Program-made: the position numbers and the translations under genes
The notes under the pieces: generated by a model
Seen by the model: the letters and a program-made list of their open reading frames with translations, nothing else
What the model was told of the DNA's origin: nothing
Database searches by the model: none
Part shown: in pieces, positions 16,059 through 21,132 of the stretch
Layout: each line of letters opens with the position of its first letter
Numbering within the stretch: the stretch's first letter is position 1
Source: JAWXTS01 sp044433305
GTDB taxonomy: Bacteria > Bacteroidota > Bacteroidia > Bacteroidales > Rikenellaceae
Direction of reading: 5' to 3'
Length of the DNA: 21,132 bases
Assembly: GCA_044433305.1 (NCBI GenBank)
Contig: JAWXTS010000025.1
Location: 1 to 21,132, forward strand

Positions 16059-16586
16059 ATGCTTTACTTACAGATTTTATTCGTTTACCTAAAGATAGGA
16101 TTCTTCGGATTTGGCGGAGGGTACGCCATGTTATCGCTCATACACAACGAGATAGTTGTAAACCACCAGTGGCTCAGCGAAATGGAGCTTACAGATATAA
16201 TAGCCATATCGCAGATGACACCCGGTCCTATTGCAATCAACAGCGCGACCTATGTGGGTTATAGCGTTACGGGCAACATCTGGGGAGCTATACTCGCGAC
16301 CCTAGCCGTTTGCACCCCTGCCATGACTCTCATGCTTCTTATCACGCGCTTCTACATCAAGCTGCGCGACAACAAGTACATATCTTCAGCCATGGAGGGT
16401 ATGAAACCTATGCTCGTAGCGATGATAGCCAGCGCGGCGGTCTTGCTGCTCAGCTCACCAGAAAACTGTATAGACACCTTCAGCTGGATTATCCTTGGCG
16501 CAGCATTTATACTGTCGCTATTTAAGGTCAACCCTATATTACTGATAGTACTTGCAGGAGTTGCAGGGTTTATTATATATGGATAA
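16059..16586 (+). CDS. chrA: chromate transporter, half-size, second of a pair
   Basis: Partner of the preceding gene, 175 residues. FGFGGGYAML (about 14-23), MTPGPIAINSATYVGY (about 53-68) and EGMKPMLVA (about 112-120) match the same family motifs, with the ChrA repeat expected in inverted membrane orientation relative to its partner. It is the last gene of the operon: the hairpin at 16590-16626 begins 4 bp after its stop. No chromate-sensing regulator (ChrB) or chromate reductase is seen nearby, so chromate resistance is not a safe assignment. Confidence 0.9.
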   Translation: MLYLQILFVYLKIGFFGFGGGYAMLSLIHNEIVVNHQWLSEMELTDIIAISQMTPGPIAINSATYVGYSVTGNIWGAILATLAVCTPAMTLMLLITRFYIKLRDNKYISSAMEGMKPMLVAMIASAAVLLLSSPENCIDTFSWIILGAAFILSLFKVNPILLIVLAGVAGFIIYG

Positions 16587-16589
16587 AAG

Positions 16590-16626
16590 AATAAGGATGG
16601 CTAATAAGTGTTTAGCCATCCTTATT
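16590..16626. terminator. bidirectional terminator between chrA and the 2-hydroxyacid dehydrogenase
   Basis: A perfect 15-bp stem (16590-16604 with 16612-16626) and a 7-base loop lie between converging genes. T-rich tails follow on both strands (TTATATAG on plus, CTTTTATCC on minus), so it can end both the rsmE-to-chrA operon and the minus-strand dehydrogenase gene. Confidence 0.9.
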
Positions 16627-16636
16627 TTATATAGTC

Positions 16637-17587
16637 CTAGTTGACACGTGTAATATCACTCTCCCCACGACTAAACTTAATGACGTTATTAGACGCAAAG
16701 GCCGACATGGCATTACGAGCATCGACGGTAGCCGTTCCTATGTGAGGGGTAACGATAACATTGCTGAGATTCAAGAACTCCTGATTCAAATCTGGCTCGA
16801 ACTCAAAAACATCTAGTGCCGCACCTGCTATATCGCCTTTCTTCAAAGACTCTATCAGAGCCTTCTCGTCTACGATAGGGCCACGAGCTGTATTTATAAG
16901 CAACGCCGATTGTTTCATAGCCTCAAACTGAGCGGTAGAGAATAGGTGACGCGTAGAGGCAGTCATTGGAGCGTGGATAGAAACCACATCGCTCTGCTCA
17001 AGTAGCTCCTCGAAACTAACGTAGGTAGCTCCAAGCTCTTGCTCTATGCTCTCATCTAGGCGTTTGCGATTATAGTAAATGATTTTCATATCACCACCTT
17101 TGGCATAGCGTGCCACGGCGCGGCCAATATTTCCCATACCAACGATACCTAGGGTCTTGCCATATAGTGTTCTTCCAAGATTATTCATCACACCGTGCAC
17201 AATCTCGTTTGCGCGATAGAGCCTGTCGCACTCGGCAACGCGACGAGCCAAAGAAAGCATCATCGTGTATGCCAGCTCGGCAGTGGGCTGAGTAACTGGG
17301 TCGGGCGAGTTGGTAACAACAACACCACGACTTGCAGCATACTTCCAGTCTATATTATCGTATCCAACGCCATAGTTGGCCACGATTTTAAGATTTGGAG
17401 CAGCATCTATAACATCCTTGGTTACCTTAAAAGCAAAAGTTGGAATTATAGCATAAGCATCTTTGAGAAGAGGTTTAACCTGTTCAAATGTAAAGCCACT
17501 TCCCTCAGGGTAAATAACTTCAAAATGTTTTTCTAACTCAGCAAATCCCTCACGAAAGAGATTATGCGAAACGATTACTTTTTTCAT
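16637..17587 (-). CDS. D-isomer-specific 2-hydroxyacid dehydrogenase
   Basis: A cytoplasmic NAD(P)-dependent dehydrogenase that interconverts a 2-keto acid and its D-2-hydroxy acid, 316 residues. The Rossmann motif is G150-M-G152-N-I-G155, 22 residues before an R/K pair (YYNRKR, 171-176) where an acidic NAD-selecting residue is more usual, so NADP use is possible. Catalytic residues are R235 (NTARGP), E264 (FEFEP) and H282 (PHIGT). Family members include glyoxylate/hydroxypyruvate reductases and glycerate dehydrogenases; I cannot tell which. It is alone on its strand, with rnpB diverging upstream and a shared terminator downstream. Confidence 0.88.
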   Translation of the reverse strand: MKKVIVSHNLFREGFAELEKHFEVIYPEGSGFTFEQVKPLLKDAYAIIPTFAFKVTKDVIDAAPNLKIVANYGVGYDNIDWKYAASRGVVVTNSPDPVTQPTAELAYTMMLSLARRVAECDRLYRANEIVHGVMNNLGRTLYGKTLGIVGMGNIGRAVARYAKGGDMKIIYYNRKRLDESIEQELGATYVSFEELLEQSDVVSIHAPMTASTRHLFSTAQFEAMKQSALLINTARGPIVDEKALIESLKKGDIAGAALDVFEFEPDLNQEFLNLSNVIVTPHIGTATVDARNAMSAFASNNVIKFSRGESDITRVN

Positions 17588-17631
17588 GATTCTTAAGATT
17601 TATTGGTAAATATAATTAAAATATATGGGAT

Positions 17632-17664
17632 TTTATACAAATTCGCTACAAATAGTTAACTTTG
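17632..17664 (+). promoter_or_regulatory. rnpB promoter
   Basis: TAACTTTG at 17657-17664 is a perfect -7 element. TTTA at 17632-17635, 21 bp upstream, is a near-consensus -33. The -7 ends about 5 bp before the first base of the RNase P P1 stem, which is where the consensus would place the start. Confidence 0.75.
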
Positions 17665-17669
17665 CAGCC

Positions 17670-18037
17670 AACATAGCAGGGAGGCCTTGTCGCTGGGCAG
17701 AAATGCAAAGAGGAAAGTCCGGGCAACACAGAGCAACGTGCTTCTGAAACTAGAAGATGTTCGTAAGGGTATGACCAACGTAACAGAAAACAACCGCCCG
17801 CAAGGGTAAGGGTGAAAAGGTGGGGTAAGAGCCTACCGGAGTCGGTGGCAACATCGCTCGCAGTACGTCCCACGAGTTGCAAGACCACATATACCGACGC
17901 AGTAGGGCTGCTCGTCCGATGTCGGGGGGTAGGTCGCTAGAGGCGGCAAGTGATTGTCGCAGTAGATAAATGGCAAGGGGTCGGCAGACCGCAAGGGCTG
18001 TCGATTACAGGACCCGGCTTATACACTCTGCTATGTT
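17670..18037 (+). ncRNA. rnpB: RNase P RNA (bacterial type A)
   Basis: The catalytic RNA that matures tRNA 5' ends. The universal core is plain to see: GAGGAAAGTCCGGGC at 17710-17724 near the 5' end and ACAGGACCCGGCTTA at 18007-18021 near the 3' end, the two halves forming P4 and flanking loops. The ends pair as P1 (AACATAGCAG at 17670-17679 with CTGCTATGTT at 18028-18037). The length of about 368 bases suits a type A RNA. The ends are set by the P1 stem and the promoter and may be off by a few bases. Confidence 0.96.
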
Positions 18038-18049
18038 TATTTTTTGATT

Positions 18050-19261
18050 ATGATAGAGAACATTAATATATCAGAGTACAACTACACTCTGCCAGATGAG
18101 CGAATTGCTAAGTTTCCGCCCCTGCAACGCGGCACATCTAAGCTTCTAATATACAAGCAAGGGGACGTTTCTCATTCTTGCTTCAACACACTACCAGAAC
18201 AACTAGGGAACAACAACCTGCTTGTATTCAACAACACCAAGGTTATACATGCACGTGTGATATTCCACAAGGCTACGGGAGCGAGGATAGAGATTTTCTG
18301 TCTCGAACCATCCGAGCCTGCCGACTATGAGCGTGCCTTTTCTACAAAGGGTTCATGCCGCTGGAAATGCATCGTAGGCAACCTGAAGAAATGGAAGGGT
18401 GAGACCCTACACATAAACTGCACGATAGACAATCAGGAGTTGGAGCTTAGTGCCGACTTTATTGAGCGTGGCGAGAACAGCCAGATAGTCGAATTCAGCT
18501 GGAATATAGACAAGAGCTTCGGAGCTATACTAGAGGCCTTGGGTAGCATACCCATCCCTCCCTACCTCAACCGCCAGACACAAGAGATAGACACAACGCG
18601 CTACCAGACCGTCTACTCAAAGTTTGAAGGCTCGGTGGCAGCACCAACAGCAGGGCTGCACTTCACCCCAGAGATAATCGATAACCTGAAAGATAACGGC
18701 ACCACAATAGAGGAGGTTACGCTACATGTGGGTGCAGGCACATTTCTGCCTGTAAAGAGCGAGCGCATCAGCGAGCACACCATGCACAGCGAGCACTTTG
18801 AAGTAGCTCTATCAACAGTAGAAAACCTTATCGCCAACTATGGCAGCATCATAGCCGTAGGCACAACCAGTGTGCGCACACTGGAGTCTATACCTGCCTT
18901 GGCATACAGAATAATGGAGTGTGGCGACCCACGAACACAGGAGGTTATAGGACAATGGGAACTATATCAGATTCCGCACGATATATCAGGGCTTGAACTT
19001 CTTAAGACCTTGAAAAATTATATGGCAGACAAGGGGTTGGACAAGATAAAAACCTCGACTCAGATAATGATAGCACCAAGCTTCAAGTTCCGTATAGTGA
19101 ATAGGATAATAACCAACTTCCATCAGCCTAAGAGCACGCTACTACTGCTAATATCGGCTTTCATAGGGGAAGATTGGCGCAAGGTATATAGTCATGCTAT
19201 GGACAACGGGTTCAACTTCTTGAGCTATGGAGACAGCTCGCTGCTAAGCCCCAAGCTCTAG
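18050..19261 (+). CDS. queA: tRNA preQ1(34) S-adenosylmethionine ribosyltransferase-isomerase (long variant)
   Basis: Makes epoxyqueuosine in the anticodon of tRNAs by moving the ribosyl part of S-adenosylmethionine to preQ1. With ATG at 18050 it has 403 residues, about 50 more than Escherichia coli QueA; a TTG two codons upstream is a weaker choice. Conserved parts are YTLPDERIAKFP (10-21), a VFNNTKVIHAR segment near 62-72, GSVAAPTAGLHFT (about 195-207), the HVGAGTFLPVK segment (about 225-235) and FHQPKSTLLLL (about 363-373). The extra length is spread over the middle beta-barrel part and the segment following VGTTSVRTLE, including a WELYQIP stretch. It might be a second QueA-type paralogue rather than the main enzyme. 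It starts 13 bp after the end of rnpB. Confidence 0.88.
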   Translation: MIENINISEYNYTLPDERIAKFPPLQRGTSKLLIYKQGDVSHSCFNTLPEQLGNNNLLVFNNTKVIHARVIFHKATGARIEIFCLEPSEPADYERAFSTKGSCRWKCIVGNLKKWKGETLHINCTIDNQELELSADFIERGENSQIVEFSWNIDKSFGAILEALGSIPIPPYLNRQTQEIDTTRYQTVYSKFEGSVAAPTAGLHFTPEIIDNLKDNGTTIEEVTLHVGAGTFLPVKSERISEHTMHSEHFEVALSTVENLIANYGSIIAVGTTSVRTLESIPALAYRIMECGDPRTQEVIGQWELYQIPHDISGLELLKTLKNYMADKGLDKIKTSTQIMIAPSFKFRIVNRIITNFHQPKSTLLLLISAFIGEDWRKVYSHAMDNGFNFLSYGDSSLLSPKL

Positions 19262-20778
19262 TTCTCTCTATCGAGGCTACGATAACGAATGGCCTCGGCT
19301 ATATGTTCAGGCTTAACATCTTCGCTGCTGGCCATATCGGCAAGCGTGCGCGATAGTTTCAAGATGCGGTCATAGGCGCGTGCCGAAAGGTTAAAGGCCA
19401 TCATCGCGCGTTTTAGAATAGCTCGGCACTGCTCACTCAAAACACAGTAGCTGTTAATCTGTGCACTATTCATCATGGAGTTGGTGTATATACCTTCGTC
19501 TTTGAATCGTAGGCTCTGAATCTTGCGCGCTGCGATAACTCTTTCGCGAATCTGGGCACTGCTCTCACTCTTAACGCTAGAACTAATATCATCATAGCAC
19601 ACAGGGCTAACCTCTATGTGCATATCTATTCTGTCGAGCATAGGTCCCGATATGCGGTTCATATATCTTATCACTGCTGCTGGCGAACACACACATTCTT
19701 TAGTGGGGTGATTATGGTATCCACAAGGACATGGATTCATGGCTGCAAGCAACATAAAGTTACACGGATAGTCTACGGTATATTTGGCTCGCGAAACGAC
19801 GATATGTTTTTCCTCTAGTGGTTGGCGCAAAATCTCAAGCGTGGCACGACCAAACTCTGGCAACTCGTCCATAAACAAGATACCGTTGTGTGCCAACGAC
19901 ACCTCACCAGGCATGGGACTAGCACCGCCTCCTGTGAGCGACACTTGAGATGCAAGGTGGTGTGGCGCACGAAAAGGGCGCGTAGTAAGCAGGCCTAAAG
20001 TTGCCCCCGTCTTGCCAGCAACAGAATGTATCTTGGTTGTCTCTAGCGACTCCTCCATGGTCATGGGCGGCATGATGGTAGTCATCCTGCGTGCAAGCAT
20101 GGTCTTGCCCGAACCCGGAGACCCTATCATTATTATATTGTGCCCTCCAGATGCTGCCACCTCCAACGCACGTTTAACATACTGCTGCCCCTTGACATCG
20201 GCAAAGTCAATATTCTCTAGTTCGCTATCTATATAAGTAGAGCCATCATATTTCTGAGGTTCTAGCTCTATTATACCATTCAGAAAATCGGCTACCTCAC
20301 CTAGAGAGCCTACGCCATAGACATCTAGACCATCGACTACGGCAGCCTCAGCAGCATTAGCCTTAGGGATGATAACCCCCTTGAAGCCATCCTCACGTGC
20401 CTTGATAGCCATAGGCAGCACTCCCTTGACTGGAAGTATATCGCCACCCAGCGACAACTCGCCCATGATAACATACTGGCTTTGAGTCTGAACATTAATC
20501 TGCTCGGTGGCGGCAAGTATGGCCACTGCTATGGTAAGGTCATAAGCCGAACCCTCTTTTCGTATTGCCGCGGGAGCCAGATTGACAACTATCTTCTTGC
20601 CACTCATCTTGTAACCAGAATTTTGATAGGCCGAGCGGATTCTCTCCTGACTCTCCTTGACAGCGTTGTCGGGCAAGCCCACAAGGAACATACCTATGCC
20701 AGAGGATATGTTAACCTCGACAGTAATCTTCAGGGCATCTATACCCACTATCGCACTACCAAAAGACTGTACAAACAT
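19258..20778 (-). CDS. yifB: YifB/ComM family Mg-chelatase-like AAA+ ATPase
   Basis: A cytoplasmic AAA+ ATPase. The Proteobacterial homologue ComM is a DNA branch-migration helicase used in natural transformation. The role in Bacteroidetes is not established. The N-terminal Lon-like domain covers about 1-170, with AYDLTIAVAIL and GELSLGGDILPVKG. The ATPase domain has Walker A G219-SPGSG-K225-T and Walker B LFMDELPEF (D304, E305). A four-cysteine group, C350, C352, C362 and C364 (NPCPCG...ECVC), may bind zinc. The C-terminal Mg-chelatase helical domain reaches residue 506, the normal length. It follows dnaB by 12 bp on the same strand, so the two are probably co-transcribed. Its stop codon overlaps that of queA in a shared CTAG. 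Confidence 0.93.
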   Translation of the reverse strand: MFVQSFGSAIVGIDALKITVEVNISSGIGMFLVGLPDNAVKESQERIRSAYQNSGYKMSGKKIVVNLAPAAIRKEGSAYDLTIAVAILAATEQINVQTQSQYVIMGELSLGGDILPVKGVLPMAIKAREDGFKGVIIPKANAAEAAVVDGLDVYGVGSLGEVADFLNGIIELEPQKYDGSTYIDSELENIDFADVKGQQYVKRALEVAASGGHNIIMIGSPGSGKTMLARRMTTIMPPMTMEESLETTKIHSVAGKTGATLGLLTTRPFRAPHHLASQVSLTGGGASPMPGEVSLAHNGILFMDELPEFGRATLEILRQPLEEKHIVVSRAKYTVDYPCNFMLLAAMNPCPCGYHNHPTKECVCSPAAVIRYMNRISGPMLDRIDMHIEVSPVCYDDISSSVKSESSAQIRERVIAARKIQSLRFKDEGIYTNSMMNSAQINSYCVLSEQCRAILKRAMMAFNLSARAYDRILKLSRTLADMASSEDVKPEHIAEAIRYRSLDREN

Positions 20779-20790
20779 GGTTTAAATTAT

Positions 20791-21132
20791 TTAGAATGGT
20801 GATTTATCGGGATCGCCCTCCTGTTCAAAGCTGCCACCCAAGCTCTCGAAGCTGCTGCCAGAAGCAAAAGAATCTAGGCCACTAGACATGCCGTCCTGCC
20901 CCATCTTCTCTATGGTATTCACCGTGCCCATGTTGTTCATAGAACTTTCGATAGAACTATATCCAAAGGCATCATCGGCATCATAGTCTAGGAACTTAGC
21001 CTGCTCCTTGCGGAAGCGCATTTTTATTGTGTCAACGGCACCATTACGGTGCTTGGCAACAATAAGCTCGGCTAGACCTGCTGTTGAGCGACCCTCCTCG
21101 TCAGTGGTAAGACCAAAGTACTCTGGATGGTG
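20791..21132 (-). CDS. dnaB: replicative DNA helicase DnaB, C-terminal part (gene runs off the window)
   Basis: The last 113 codons of a minus-strand gene whose 5' part lies beyond base 21132. The visible start reads HHPEYFGLTTDEEGRSTAGL, followed by AELIVAKHRNGAVDTIKMRF and RKEQAKFLDY, which matches the end of the RecA-like domain of DnaB, including the arginine-rich KHRNG...RFRKE hexamer-contact strand. The final 50 or so residues are Ser/Gly/Asp/Phe-rich low complexity and end DPDKSPF. DnaB unwinds DNA at the replication fork. This tail is probably a flexible partner-binding extension. yifB follows 12 bp later. Confidence 0.9.
   Translation of the reverse strand, partial: HHPEYFGLTTDEEGRSTAGLAELIVAKHRNGAVDTIKMRFRKEQAKFLDYDADDAFGYSSIESSMNNMGTVNTIEKMGQDGMSSGLDSFASGSSFESLGGSFEQEGDPDKSPF

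Noticed and set aside
17646..17888. 80-codon minus-strand open frame
   Set aside because: It lies on the antisense strand of rnpB, whose conserved RNA core explains the sequence.
1..21132. CRISPR array, tRNA genes, insertion sequences, prophage genes
   Set aside because: I looked for regularly spaced repeats, tRNA T-loop sequences and transposase or integrase motifs and saw none.

Overview
The window looks like a chromosomal segment of a member of the Bacteroidia (most likely Bacteroidales). The evidence is several near-perfect Bacteroides-type promoters (-33 TTTG, about 20 bp, -7 TAnnTTTG), no strong Shine-Dalgarno sequences, a lipoprotein M3 peptidase, single-domain PL6 alginate lyases closely matching the layout of the gut Bacteroides enzyme BcelPL6, and a long QueA variant. 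The genus cannot be fixed by eye.

Layout. (1) Bases 1-390 carry no convincing gene, only short direct repeats and the terminator of the next operon. (2) Bases 392-5113, minus strand, form an alginate-use block: two PL6 alginate lyases that arose by tandem duplication together with promoter and upstream terminator, a KdgF-like cupin that opens the unsaturated uronate, and an MFS sugar-acid transporter with an unusual periplasmic insertion. No SusC/SusD pair lies in the window. (3) Bases 5331-7439, minus: a Dcp-type M3 lipoprotein peptidase. (4) From a divergent promoter at 7480-7495, a plus-strand operon runs from rsmE through six genes of a complex-I/hydrogenase-4-like membrane complex (hyfB, C, E, F, a NuoCD/HyfG-like large subunit, a HyfH-HyfI fusion) and two half-size chromate transporters, ending at a strong hairpin at 16590-16626. 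(5) A minus-strand D-2-hydroxyacid dehydrogenase, then rnpB (RNase P RNA), queA, and convergent yifB and the 3' end of dnaB.

The most striking part is the membrane complex. The catalytic subunit has lost three of the four cysteines that hold the NiFe centre. The small subunit has lost all four cysteines of the proximal [4Fe-4S] cluster, yet exactly the four cysteines needed for one ferredoxin-type cluster remain in its N-terminal domain. The membrane arm looks complete except for HyfD, and a single-base frameshift splits hyfB in this copy. The locus resembles the energy-converting-hydrogenase-related (Ehr) group but is stripped further than a simple loss of NiFe, and it is co-transcribed with a ChrA pair. 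What the complex does is unknown. The best guess is a membrane ion-translocating module without hydrogenase chemistry.
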